Assembly (NCBI RefSeq): GCF_004005945.1
Contig: NZ_SACS01000002.1
Location: 1-64,000, forward strand
DNA: 64,000 nt
Reading direction: 5' to 3'
From: Rheinheimera riviphila
GTDB lineage: Bacteria > Pseudomonadota > Gammaproteobacteria > Enterobacterales > Alteromonadaceae
The translations under genes and the position numbers were made by a program. Below are positions 1-8,270 of this stretch, piece after piece. Position 1 is the first letter of the stretch. Each line of letters begins with the position of its first letter. The notes below the pieces were generated by a model. The model had not been told where the DNA came from. It ran no database searches and worked only from the letters and a program-made list of their open reading frames with translations.

Positions 1-704
1 TTTTTTAGCGGAATAAGCCAGTGACGGTTTTGGCCTTTAGCTTGCCATGCATTGAGCAGACCTAATGAATAAAAGCCACGGTCAAACAGTGTCAGGCTAT
101 TATCCGGCGTCGTTTCAATCAGTTGCTTAGCCAGTATCATTTCATTCGTACTGTATTTATCCATCGCGGCACCAATCAATAAATGACTGGTCAGTTCCAT
201 TTGGCAAACCATTCTGACCATCGGCCACGCTGATTCGCCTGCGGTAGTGATGGGTTTGGTAAAGGCTTTGGTATTTTCGGCTGTGTCAGGGGCGCGCCAG
301 ACAACACCATCAACCCCAAGCAGTTGCAGCCCACACCAGCGCGGATGTTCAGCATCCTGATGCCAGAGTCGTTGGGTTTGATGAAATACTTGCCGCATTG
401 CTTCAGAGCCTAAGCGCTGCCTACCTTGTACGACGGCACTTGGTGCAACCAATTCCCGTCGTCCGGGTAACACAATTTGCATTTTATCGGCAATGCTCCA
501 GACATCTTTGCCACGGTACAACGCCATTCCGAGTACCACCATCACAAGAGATTCTAAAGGCAAACGACGGCGCCGGACGGTTGCAACCCCTGCCTCCTGC
601 AGACATTGGCTGATGAACTCTTCTGGCAACAATTGCTGAAGCGCACCGGCTTCGATGTTTGGGAAATAACGGTTAGCAAGGGTTAAAGCGGTAGCTAATT
701 GCAT
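1..704 (-). CDS. IS4-family transposase, N-terminal 234 residues (partial)
   Basis: The reading frame is open from an ATG at 704 to the left edge with no stop. The N-terminal part has the IS4 N-terminal domain signature ([23 protein letters not shown], roughly residues 51-73, with the typical LPGRRELV motif after it). The first catalytic Asp of the DDE triad fits [11 protein letters not shown] (about residue 130), and the second fits [11 protein letters not shown] (about residue 208). The last Glu (the YREK region) would lie beyond the window. Whether the full gene is intact cannot be said. The visible frame has no frameshift, so the copy may be functional and recent. Confidence 0.9.
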   Translation of the reverse strand, partial: MQLATALTLANRYFPNIEAGALQQLLPEEFISQCLQEAGVATVRRRRLPLESLVMVVLGMALYRGKDVWSIADKMQIVLPGRRELVAPSAVVQGRQRLGSEAMRQVFHQTQRLWHQDAEHPRWCGLQLLGVDGVVWRAPDTAENTKAFTKPITTAGESAWPMVRMVCQMELTSHLLIGAAMDKYSTNEMILAKQLIETTPDNSLTLFDRGFYSLGLLNAWQAKGQNRHWLIPLK

Positions 705-707
705 AAA

Positions 708-739
708 AAAGGCCTGCGACATTTCTGTTGCAGGCCTTT
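708..739 (-). terminator. Terminator-like hairpin directly before the transposase start
   Basis: A stem of about 13 bp (arms 708-720 and 727-739, one G-T pair) encloses a 6-base loop. On the minus strand the 3' arm GCAGGCCTTT runs straight into a T tract that ends at the ATG at 704. The shape is that of an intrinsic terminator at the entry of the IS. It could stop transcripts arriving from glnS, or fold over the ribosome site in read-through mRNA. Confidence 0.65.
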
Positions 740-885
740 ATACACCAGTCACTGGATCGGTCAACCGATCTGAAAAATGCTTATCTGATCGGCATTAGAG
801 CATCAAGCTCCGTTTTTTATTTGTTAACTTCGGGGGCTGAGTCAATTGTTCACAGAATTCTGTTAACTACTAACTCAATTACCAA

Positions 886-2547
886 TCAATCTTCGAAAAA
901 AGTATCCCGCAGTGCAACAGTGCGGTTAAACACCAGTTTGTCGGCAGTAAAGTCCTGATTGTCAGCGCAATAATATCCTTCCCGTTCAAACTGATAAGCT
1001 TGCTCAGGCTTGGCTTGTGCCAGGCTTGGTTCGACAAAACCATGTTTGATGCTGAGTGAATTTGCGTTGATCACCGCAATAAAATCATCTTCCGCCGCCG
1101 GATTTGGCACCGTGAATAATTTATCGTAGACCCGGAATTCCGCAGCTTTCGCCTGTGTTGCTTCGACCCAGTGAATAACGCCCCGCACTTTACGGCCATC
1201 GGCTGGATTGACGCCTAAAGTGTCTGGATCGTAACTACAAATCAGCTCCACAATATTGCCGGCGTCATCTTTAATCACTTCATCGGCACGTACCACATAA
1301 GCGCCACGCAACCGCACTTCTCCGCCAGTCACCATCCGCTTGTACTTTTTGTTGGCTTCTTCACGGAAGTCAGCACGGTCGATATAAATCACTTTGCCAA
1401 AAGGCACCTGACGGCTACCCATGCTTTCTTCTTTTGGATGATTATGCACATCCAGCCATTCCACCGCATCGGCGGAGTAGTTACTGATAGTGATTTTAAG
1501 CGGGTCGATGACTGCCATCGCGCGTGGTGCATGGGCGTCTAAATCTTCGCGAATACACGAATCTAAAGCACTGGCTTCAATCACGTTGTCTTGTTTGGTA
1601 ATACCAATCCGCTTGGCGAATTCACGCAAGGACGCCGGGGTATAACCACGACGGCGTAAACCGGCAATGGTTGGCATCCGTGGGTCGTCCCAACCAGACA
1701 CATGACCACCTTCCACCAGCGTGTGCAGTTTACGTTTACTCATCACCTGAAATTCCAGGTTTAAGCGCGAAAACTCAATTTGCTGCGGATGACAAGCGAT
1801 GGTGATATTGTCCAAAATCCAGTCATATAACCGGCGGTTATCCTGAAATTCCAAGGTACATAAAGAATGGGTAATGCCTTCTAACGCATCAGAAATACAG
1901 TGCGTAAAATCGTACATCGGGTAGATGCACCATTTGTCACCGGTCTGATGGTGATGGGCAAATTTCACCCGGTAAATCACCGGATCGCGCATACAGATAA
2001 AGGCTGATGTCATATCGATTTTCGCACGCAGCGAACACTCACCTTCTTTAAAACCACCGGCACGCATTTTTTCAAACAACGCCAGGTTTTCAGCAGGTGT
2101 GGTGTCGCGATACGGACTATTTTTACCAGGTTCGGTTAAGTTGCCACGGTACTGACGCATTTCTTCAGCATTTAAAAAACAAACATAGGCCAGGCCTTTG
2201 TTAATCAGTTCAACGGCATAACCATATAATGCGTCAAAATAATCAGATGAATAACGAACGGCGCCGTCCCATTCAAAACCCAGCCAGTTCACGTCTTTCT
2301 GGATTGAATTGACGAAGTCGATGTTTTCTTTTTCTGGATTGGTGTCATCAAACCGCAGGTTACATTTGCCTTGATAATCAACGGCGATACCGAAGTTCAG
2401 ACAAATCGATTTGGCGTGACCGATATGCAGGTAGCCATTCGGCTCTGGCGGAAAACGGGTTTGCACGGCACTGTGTTTGCCGGAAGCTAAATCGGCATCA
2501 ATGATCTGCCGGATAAAATTGGTTGGGCGTGTTTCGATGTCCGCCAT
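886..2547 (-). CDS. glnS: Glutaminyl-tRNA synthetase
   Basis: Charges tRNA-Gln with glutamine in the cytoplasm (class I synthetase). The 553-residue length matches E. coli GlnS (about 554). The HIGH motif is seen at residues 41-44 ([12 protein letters not shown]), and the KMSKR loop appears as VMSKRKLH near residue 268. The C-terminal half has the two anticodon-binding beta-barrels. The ATG at 2547 is preceded by AAGGATC, a reasonable ribosome site. It is a single-gene unit with its own promoter-like sequence at 2641-2668. The IS element inserted 88 bp past its stop may have displaced the native terminator, because none is visible in the remaining gap. Confidence 0.97.
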   Translation of the reverse strand: MADIETRPTNFIRQIIDADLASGKHSAVQTRFPPEPNGYLHIGHAKSICLNFGIAVDYQGKCNLRFDDTNPEKENIDFVNSIQKDVNWLGFEWDGAVRYSSDYFDALYGYAVELINKGLAYVCFLNAEEMRQYRGNLTEPGKNSPYRDTTPAENLALFEKMRAGGFKEGECSLRAKIDMTSAFICMRDPVIYRVKFAHHHQTGDKWCIYPMYDFTHCISDALEGITHSLCTLEFQDNRRLYDWILDNITIACHPQQIEFSRLNLEFQVMSKRKLHTLVEGGHVSGWDDPRMPTIAGLRRRGYTPASLREFAKRIGITKQDNVIEASALDSCIREDLDAHAPRAMAVIDPLKITISNYSADAVEWLDVHNHPKEESMGSRQVPFGKVIYIDRADFREEANKKYKRMVTGGEVRLRGAYVVRADEVIKDDAGNIVELICSYDPDTLGVNPADGRKVRGVIHWVEATQAKAAEFRVYDKLFTVPNPAAEDDFIAVINANSLSIKHGFVEPSLAQAKPEQAYQFEREGYYCADNQDFTADKLVFNRTVALRDTFFED

Positions 2548-2640
2548 AAAATTCTGATCCTTATGTGTATCGGCAAAAGTACCTGTCGACAGAAAGTGGG
2601 CGTCGACAACAGTAAAACGAAGAAAAACTCAGATGGCCGC

Positions 2641-2668
2641 ATTATAACAGCAACCAAAGCGCTGACCA
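2641..2668 (-). promoter_or_regulatory. Likely glnS sigma-70 promoter
   Basis: On the minus strand a -35-like TGGTCA (2663-2668) and a perfect -10 TATAAT (2641-2646) are separated by 16 bp, about 95 bp before the glnS ATG. No other good candidate lies in the gap. Confidence 0.6.
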
Positions 2669-2708
2669 GTAGCGAATATGGCTTTGTTTGCCGCGACCAG
2701 AAAATGCA

Positions 2709-2733
2709 ACAGGGCGACCACTGGCCGCCCTGT
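2709..2733 (-). terminator. Hairpin after the S10 peptidase gene
   Basis: The arms ACAGGGCG and CGCCCTGT form a GC-rich stem about 35 bases past the peptidase stop. On the minus strand it is followed by TGCATTTT, a weak T tract. It probably ends the peptidase transcript just before the glnS promoter. Confidence 0.5.
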
Positions 2734-2769
2734 CGCAATCAAACTGAACCGAACGAAGCGAAACCGAAA

Positions 2770-4302
2770 TTAGTATTTCGCCGGCTGATCTTCGGCCGGC
2801 AAGCTGGCCTTAATAAACTGGCGTAAATCGTCATTCGACTGTTTTAAATCTTCATAACGCAGATACATCATATGGCCGCTGCGGTAGCCTTTAAAGCTCA
2901 GGCGGTCTTTCATTTTGCCACTTGGATCCAGCTGCCACATACTGTATTTGGCATCAAAATAGTTGGTAGCGCCATCATAATAGCCGGATTGGATCATCAC
3001 CTTCAGATAGGGGTTTTCCGCCATCGCCAAACGTAAATTTTCACCGGTGTTGTCGTCGCTGTTATCCCATGGCCGTACCGGGCCAAACATGTTGTATTTC
3101 ACATCGGTTTTGTAATTCAGCTCAGTGCGTAAATAATGGTTAATCGCCGGAGTGAACGAATGTAACCAGGAAGTCAGCTCAGCATTAAAATCCGGGCTGT
3201 CTCCTGCTTCACGACGATCGATGCCAATGTAACGTGAGTCCAACCGACCAACAGTCTGACCCCGTTCACGCAGTAACTCTTTCCAAAAAAAGTCGTTTGG
3301 AATATCCATATTGTTCTGTAATACAGCTTTTACTGATAAACCAGAATATTGCGCGACCTGCTGCGCGATGCGGTCTTTTTCCTCGGCGCTAATAAAGGCA
3401 CCTTTAGCCAAAGCCGGCAGATATTCGTTAATGGTGAACTGCTCTACTTTTGGCAGCAAATCATACAAATCAAGCTGTTGCAGCTCAGCTGGTAAAGCTT
3501 TGTGATACCAGGCAGTGGCCGCAAAATACGGCAGACGGTTCGCTACATCGACCGGGCCTTCACGTTTAATGCCAATTTCAGTCGGCGATACCAGCACTAC
3601 ACCGTTTAAATACATCCACTGCATATTTTGCAGCGCTAAAGCGAGGCCAGAAACCCTTGTAGTACCGTAGCTTTCGCCAATCAAAAACTTCGGTGACTGC
3701 CACCGCTCATTGCGGGTGACAAAGGTATTGATCCATTCGGCCAGATATTTCACATCAGCGTTGACGCCAAAAAACATCTTCGCCTGCTCATCACGGCTCA
3801 TCATCTTGCCGTCTTTATCTGCTAATACCCGTGAATAAGCGGTGTTTACCGGATTTACAAACACAATATCGGCGGTATCCAACACTGAATATGGGTTTTG
3901 TTTGGTGCCATAAGGCTGTAGCGGATAACCTTCGCTATCAACTTTTAGTGCTTTTGGTCCGGTATAAGCGATTTGCATCCAAACCGAAGCTGAACCTGGG
4001 CCGCCGTTAAAGGAAATCAGTAATGGTCTTTTACTTTTATCTTTAATATCAGTGCGTTGGTAATATGTATAAAACACGGCTGCGACAGGCTTTCCGTCAT
4101 CGTTCCATACTGGCTGCGTGCCGGTTGTTGCACTGTACGTAAAAGACTCGTCATTAACAGTGGTTTTATGTTGAGTGACAACCACCGAATCGGCTTCAAT
4201 CTGACGTTCAGTCGCAACTGCGGCTGGCACGGACATCAAAGCCCCGGCACAGCATATGGTAGTTAGCAGGACTGCCCGGTGGAAAATGGCTTTTGTTTTC
4301 AT
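2770..4302 (-). CDS. Exported serine carboxypeptidase, S10 family
   Basis: A 510-residue alpha/beta-hydrolase peptidase of the S10 (carboxypeptidase Y-like) family, expected to trim C-terminal residues from peptides in the periplasm or outside. The N-terminus is a clear Sec signal peptide (MKTKAIFHRA, a hydrophobic core, then cleavage near AVA-TE at about residue 30). The oxyanion-hole motif NGGPGSASVW is at 99-108 and the nucleophile motif GESYG at 209-213 (Ser211). The Asp and His partners fit DGATNYFD and SGHMMYLR in the last 80 residues. Bacterial S10 enzymes are found in Xanthomonads and Alteromonadales. It stands alone, with hairpins downstream. The substrate is unknown. Confidence 0.92.
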   Translation of the reverse strand: MKTKAIFHRAVLLTTICCAGALMSVPAAVATERQIEADSVVVTQHKTTVNDESFTYSATTGTQPVWNDDGKPVAAVFYTYYQRTDIKDKSKRPLLISFNGGPGSASVWMQIAYTGPKALKVDSEGYPLQPYGTKQNPYSVLDTADIVFVNPVNTAYSRVLADKDGKMMSRDEQAKMFFGVNADVKYLAEWINTFVTRNERWQSPKFLIGESYGTTRVSGLALALQNMQWMYLNGVVLVSPTEIGIKREGPVDVANRLPYFAATAWYHKALPAELQQLDLYDLLPKVEQFTINEYLPALAKGAFISAEEKDRIAQQVAQYSGLSVKAVLQNNMDIPNDFFWKELLRERGQTVGRLDSRYIGIDRREAGDSPDFNAELTSWLHSFTPAINHYLRTELNYKTDVKYNMFGPVRPWDNSDDNTGENLRLAMAENPYLKVMIQSGYYDGATNYFDAKYSMWQLDPSGKMKDRLSFKGYRSGHMMYLRYEDLKQSNDDLRQFIKASLPAEDQPAKY

Positions 4303-4548
4303 AGTTTTAAGACCCGACTTCCGTAGTAATTATGGTTTATTATGGTTGAGTCGACATACCACTTGCAGCATGTCCTTTATAGTGAACATGGATTTTGTAA
4401 CTTAATTTTCCGGCTGAGACAAAGACATTGCGATTAAAAGCATCAAAACAGGTTAGTTCGCAAAGCTTGCTGGCTAAGTCTTGTTTCAGCTTTCTAGAGC
4501 CAGGTACTTTATGCTCTGGTTTAGCCAACGACAGAGCCAACAACTAAG

Positions 4549-4611
4549 CGGACCGTGTTTGGCATGGATGCCAAACAACGAGCCTACAAGGACGTATTCA
4601 CGGCGGGTCCG
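4549..4611 (+). repeat. Structured dispersed repeat, copy 1
   Basis: This element is shared with 54171-54231. An outer stem pairs CGGACC (4549-4554) with GGTCCG (4606-4611). An inner hairpin pairs GTTTGGCAT (4557-4565) with ATGCCAAAC (4568-4576). A near-invariant segment follows, CGAGCCTACA-(A/G)-GGACGTATT-CACGGCG. The two copies differ in the stem arms but keep the pairing, so structure is conserved rather than sequence. The element is noncoding. I have no name for the family, although elements of this look occur between genes in other marine gammaproteobacteria. Confidence 0.8.
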
Positions 4612-4752
4612 TGTGTTGTTTGCTTTGGCGTTGCTTGTTGACAATTTTCTTCATACAAATGGCGGACTAGCCTGCGGCTGAGTCGCGCCCTACTTCGGTC
4701 TATAGCGAAAATAGCTTAAAGTAGGAATACTTAGCAACAAACCACAGCCATA

Positions 4753-4779
4753 AAAAAACCCGCACCAGGCGGGTTTTTT
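4753..4779 (-). terminator. Terminator of the suc operon (after sucD)
   Basis: A hairpin pairs CCCGC with GCGGG, flanked by A6 and T6 tracts, so it can act on either strand. It lies 24 bp past the sucD stop and ends the sdh-suc transcript. Confidence 0.9.
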
Positions 4780-4802
4780 ACACACTCGAAACTAAGTAGC
4801 TA

Positions 4803-5675
4803 TTACCAGCCAGTCAGTTCACGCAGTGCTTTACCGATGTCTGCCAGAGAACGGACGGTTTTCACGCCAGCGTCTTCCAGAGCACGGAATTTGTCATCAG
4901 CTGTACCTTTACCACCAGAGATGATGGCGCCAGCGTGGCCCATGCGCTTACCGGCAGGTGCAGTTACACCAGCGATATAAGACACAACAGGCTTAGTCAC
5001 GTTTGCTTTGATATAAGCAGCTGCTTCTTCTTCAGCAGTACCACCGATTTCACCGATCATGATGATCGCTTCAGTCTGTGGATCTTCCTGGAATAATTTC
5101 AGGATGTCGATGAAGTTAGAACCTGGGATTGGGTCACCACCGATACCAACACAAGTTGATTGGCCGAAACCTTCATCTGTGGTTTGTTTCACAGCTTCAT
5201 AGGTCAGAGTGCCTGAACGTGAAACGATACCCACTTTACCTGGCTTGTGGATATGGCCTGGCATGATACCGATTTTACATTCACCTGGCGTGATCACGCC
5301 TGGGCAGTTTGGACCAATCATCCGCACGCCTTTACGATCGATGTATTCTTTAACGAATAACATGTCGATCGTTGGGATACCTTCAGTGATACAAACAATC
5401 AGCTCTAAGCCAGCATCAGCAGCTTCGATGATCGCATCTTTACAGAAAGGTGCCGGTACGTAAATCACAGTCGCCGTTGCGCCAGTCGCAGCAACAGCTT
5501 CTTTGACGGTGTTGAACACTGGTAAACCAATGTGCGTCGTGCCGCCTTTACCTGGGCTTACGCCACCAACCATTTTAGTGCCGTATTCCAGCGCCTGAGT
5601 GGAGTGGAAAGTACCCTGGCTACCAGTGAAACCCTGACAGATGACCTTAGTGTCTTTGTTGATGATAATAGACAT
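4803..5675 (-). CDS. sucD: Succinyl-CoA synthetase (ADP-forming) alpha subunit
   Basis: Converts succinyl-CoA to succinate with formation of ATP or GTP, as a complex with SucC, in the cytosolic TCA cycle. Its 290 residues match the family (289 in E. coli). The N-terminal CoA-binding Rossmann domain carries [13 protein letters not shown]. The phosphohistidine loop is seen as [18 protein letters not shown] near residue 247, with its catalytic His. The start codon directly abuts the sucC stop, sharing one base, which indicates translational coupling. It is the last gene of the operon, ahead of a strong terminator. Confidence 0.98.
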   Translation of the reverse strand: MSIIINKDTKVICQGFTGSQGTFHSTQALEYGTKMVGGVSPGKGGTTHIGLPVFNTVKEAVAATGATATVIYVPAPFCKDAIIEAADAGLELIVCITEGIPTIDMLFVKEYIDRKGVRMIGPNCPGVITPGECKIGIMPGHIHKPGKVGIVSRSGTLTYEAVKQTTDEGFGQSTCVGIGGDPIPGSNFIDILKLFQEDPQTEAIIMIGEIGGTAEEEAAAYIKANVTKPVVSYIAGVTAPAGKRMGHAGAIISGGKGTADDKFRALEDAGVKTVRSLADIGKALRELTGW

Positions 5676-6841
5676 TATTTGCCCTCCGCGGCTTTCACAA
5701 CAGCTTTTGCAGCTTCAGATAATGAGTTAGCAGCAATGATGTTCAGGCCAGAGTTTTGCAACTTCTGTGCGCCTAATTCAGCGTTGTTACCTTCTAAACG
5801 CACCACAACCGGTACGCTTACACCCACTTCTTCAACCGCACCAATGATACCTTCAGCGATCATGTCGCAACGAACGATACCACCGAAGATGTTGACGAAT
5901 ACTGCTTTCACAGCTGAGTCAGACAGGATGATTTTGAATGCTTCGGTCACGCGCTCTTTGGTCGCGCCGCCGCCAACGTCCAGGAAGTTTGCTGGTTGGC
6001 CACCGCTTAATTTCACGATGTCCATAGTACCCATCGCTAAACCGGCACCGTTCACCATACAACCGATGTTACCTTCTAAAGCAACATAGTTCAGTTCCCA
6101 TTGAGCAGCACGGGCTTCACGCTCGTCTTCTTGTGATGGGTCATGGTAAGCGCGCAGTTTTGGCTGGCGGTATAATGCATTGCTATCAGCAACCAGTTTG
6201 GCGTCTAAGCAGTGCAGGTTACCAGCAGAAGTAATCACCAATGGGTTTACTTCGATCATCGCCAGGTCCAGGTCAACGAACATCTTGGCGAGGCCTAAGT
6301 AGATGTTAGTGAACTGCTTGATTTGCGTCGCATTTAAGCCAAGTTGGAACGCGATTTCACGGGCTTGGAACGCTTGCGCGCCAACCAGTGGATCGATAGC
6401 CATCTTGATGATTTTTTCCGGGCTTTCTTCGGCCACTTTCTCGATGTCAACGCCACCTTCAGTCGACGCCATGAAAATGATACGACGGCTTGAGCGATCG
6501 ACCACGGCACCTAAGTACAGCTCTTTGTCGATATCGGTACAGGTTTCTACCAGGATCTTGGTGACAGGCTGACCTTTTTCGTCAGTTTGATACGTAACCA
6601 GATTTTTGCCCAGCCAATTTTGGGCAAAGTTACGGATCTCTTCTTTAGAAGTAACTAATTTCACACCGCCCGCTTTACCGCGACCACCAGCGTGAACCTG
6701 AGCTTTCACTACCCACTTGTTCCCACCAATGCGGTCTGCTGCTTCTGCTGCTGCTTGTGGAGTTTCTTCCGCATAGCCTTCAGATACAGGTAAACCGTAT
6801 TCGCGAAACAGCTGTTTTGCCTGATACTCGTGCAAATTCAT
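5675..6841 (-). CDS. sucC: Succinyl-CoA synthetase beta subunit
   Basis: The ATP-grasp subunit that binds nucleotide and, with SucD, performs substrate-level phosphorylation. It has 388 residues, as in E. coli. The N-terminus [19 protein letters not shown] is typical. The ATP-grasp lysines and glycine loop are visible ([16 protein letters not shown]), and the C-terminal ligase domain has [10 protein letters not shown]. It is separated from sucB by 122 bp containing an unusual hairpin, so it may be expressed partly apart from sucAB. Confidence 0.98.
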   Translation of the reverse strand: MNLHEYQAKQLFREYGLPVSEGYAEETPQAAAEAADRIGGNKWVVKAQVHAGGRGKAGGVKLVTSKEEIRNFAQNWLGKNLVTYQTDEKGQPVTKILVETCTDIDKELYLGAVVDRSSRRIIFMASTEGGVDIEKVAEESPEKIIKMAIDPLVGAQAFQAREIAFQLGLNATQIKQFTNIYLGLAKMFVDLDLAMIEVNPLVITSAGNLHCLDAKLVADSNALYRQPKLRAYHDPSQEDEREARAAQWELNYVALEGNIGCMVNGAGLAMGTMDIVKLSGGQPANFLDVGGGATKERVTEAFKIILSDSAVKAVFVNIFGGIVRCDMIAEGIIGAVEEVGVSVPVVVRLEGNNAELGAQKLQNSGLNIIAANSLSEAAKAVVKAAEGK

Positions 6842-6925
6842 GGCTTATTTCCGTTTTTCTTTAGTTTGTGACCGGGTAACCGGCCTGACCCATTGAGCAA
6901 AGCCTTCGCAATACTCAGATGATTT

Positions 6926-6960
6926 GGAGGTTTCGGCAACAGCCTTCACCTCCGGTTTTT
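6926..6960 (+). terminator. Hairpin with T tract on the antisense strand between sucB and sucC
   Basis: GGAGGT (6926-6931) pairs with ACCTCC (6948-6953), with an inner GGC/GCC stem and an AACA loop. It is followed by GG and seven Ts on the plus strand. As an intrinsic terminator it would act on antisense RNA. On the sense strand the same hairpin sits just after the sucB stop with no following T run, and could instead be an mRNA-stabilising or processing hairpin. Confidence 0.5.
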
Positions 6961-6963
6961 TTA

Positions 6964-8151
6964 TCAGATATCCAACAGAATACGGGTTGGATCTTCTAAC
7001 AATTCTTTGATCGTGACCAGGAAACCGACCGACTCTTTGCCGTCGATGATCCGGTGATCGTAAGACAGTGCCAGGTACATCATTGGCAGGATTTCCATCT
7101 TGCCATCAACCACCATCACCCGATCCTGGATCTTATGCATACCCAGAATAGCTGATTGTGGTGGGTTGATGATTGGCGTTGACATCAGAGAGCCAAACAC
7201 ACCACCGTTGGTGATAGTGAAGTTACCGCCGGTTAAATCATCCATTGATAATTTACCGTCACGGCCTTTCAGTGCTAACTCTTTGATGGCTTTTTCAATT
7301 TCAGCCAGATTCATTTTGTCGCAATCACGCAGTACCGGTGTGACCAGACCACGTGGCGTTGACACCGCAATGCTGACGTCAAAATAGTTGTGATACACGA
7401 TATCATCGCCGTCAATCGCCGCATTCACTTCAGGGAAACGCTTCAGCGCTTCAGTGACAGCTTTGACATAAAACGACATAAAGCCTAACCGGATACCATG
7501 ACGTTTTTCAAACACGTCTTGATATTGCTTACGCAGTTCCATAATTGGCTTCATGTTCACTTCGTTAAAAGTGGTCAGCATCGCTGTAGAATTTTTCGCT
7601 TCCAGCAGACGGTTAGCAATGGTTTTACGCAGACGTGTCATCGGTACACGTTTTTGTGAACGGTCGCCGACAACTGCCGCTGGCGCTGCAACTGCGGCCG
7701 GAGCTGCTTTTGCTGCTGGGGCTGCTGGTGCACCTGACAGGAATTTCTCCACGTCTTCTTTGGTCACGCGGCCATTTTTGCCAGAACCCTGGATTTTCGA
7801 AGCGTCCAGACCTTTTTCAGCAATCAAACGACGCACTGACGGTGTTAAAGCGTCATCGGCATCTGCGCTGGCAGCGGCTGGAGCTGCTGCGGCGGCAACT
7901 GGTGCAGCGGCAGCAGTAGCACCGGCATTCAGATGACCAATCACCTGCTCGGCGAGCACTGTAGCGCCTTCAGCGTGGACGATTTCGCCCATCACGCCAT
8001 CAGCCTGAGCCACGACTTCTAACACAACTTTGTCAGTTTCGATGTCAACCAGAACCTGGTCACGGCTGACGGCTTCACCTGTTTTTACATGCCAGGTAGC
8101 AATAGTTGCATCAGCAACTGATTCGGGTAGTACTGGGACTTTAATTTCCAC
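6964..8151 (-). CDS. sucB: Dihydrolipoyl succinyltransferase (E2 of 2-oxoglutarate dehydrogenase)
   Basis: The core E2 subunit transfers succinyl groups from lipoate to CoA. It has 395 residues. The lipoyl domain (1-80) has the lipoylation site ETDKVVLEV, Lys41. An Ala/Pro-rich linker follows, then the E3-binding domain (about 103-140, [15 protein letters not shown]), a second Ala-rich linker, and the catalytic domain ending in the DHRIIDG active-site motif. The Ala/Pro linkers explain the long antisense open frames here. The E3 gene (lpd) is not in the window. It follows sucA after a 119-bp gap with two hairpins. Confidence 0.98.
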   Translation of the reverse strand: MEIKVPVLPESVADATIATWHVKTGEAVSRDQVLVDIETDKVVLEVVAQADGVMGEIVHAEGATVLAEQVIGHLNAGATAAAAPVAAAAAPAAASADADDALTPSVRRLIAEKGLDASKIQGSGKNGRVTKEDVEKFLSGAPAAPAAKAAPAAVAAPAAVVGDRSQKRVPMTRLRKTIANRLLEAKNSTAMLTTFNEVNMKPIMELRKQYQDVFEKRHGIRLGFMSFYVKAVTEALKRFPEVNAAIDGDDIVYHNYFDVSIAVSTPRGLVTPVLRDCDKMNLAEIEKAIKELALKGRDGKLSMDDLTGGNFTITNGGVFGSLMSTPIINPPQSAILGMHKIQDRVMVVDGKMEILPMMYLALSYDHRIIDGKESVGFLVTIKELLEDPTRILLDI

Positions 8152-8208
8152 TTTGTCACCTTTTTACAGATTGGTCTGCGTTTGTGTTCAGTCTTACAAA
8201 GCCAAAGC

Positions 8209-8230
8209 CAGTATAGGAAAACCTATACTG
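8209..8230 (-). other. Perfect intercistronic hairpin between sucA and sucB
   Basis: CAGTATAGG and CCTATACTG form a perfect 9-bp stem around AAAA (TTTT on the sense strand). A second stem, GCTGTG/CACAGC, lies at 8243-8261 just after the sucA stop. There is no T run after either, so they look like mRNA stability or processing structures rather than terminators. Confidence 0.6.
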
Positions 8231-8270
8231 ACCAGAATTCATGCTGTGACCTGGCCACAGCGATAAAGTT

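Larger units (their letters stand above)
1..797 (-). mobile_element. IS4-family insertion sequence, 5' end (truncated by window edge)
   Basis: One end of an IS4-type element lies here and the rest is off the left edge. Read on the minus strand from 797, the end begins TAATGCCGATCAGATAAGC and continues with a GTTGACCGATCCAGTGACTG block. From memory this resembles the terminal inverted repeat of E. coli IS4. The transposase starts about 93 bases inside. IS4 elements make 11-13 bp target duplications; the candidate flank would begin at 798, but the partner copy is outside the window and cannot be checked. The element sits 88 bp after the glnS stop and is read in the same direction as glnS. Confidence 0.85.
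4303..4802. other. 500-bp intergenic region between S10 peptidase and sucD
   Basis: No convincing gene is present; the short open frames here lack ribosome sites and family resemblance. The region holds a structured dispersed repeat (4549-4611) and the sucD terminator (4753-4779). The remaining sequence is AT-richer, and I can assign nothing else to it. Confidence 0.7.

Noticed and set aside
4340-4543. A 67-codon minus-strand frame upstream of the S10 peptidase
   Set aside because: No ribosome site, no recognisable motif, and it ends beside the structured repeat.
5532-6089. A 185-codon open frame on the plus strand over sucC/sucD
   Set aside because: It is antisense to two intact, highly conserved genes and its translation shows no family features or ribosome site; it is a codon-bias shadow.
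7553-7936. An Ala-rich 127-codon plus-strand frame over sucB
   Set aside because: It mirrors the Ala/Pro linker codons of SucB on the opposite strand.
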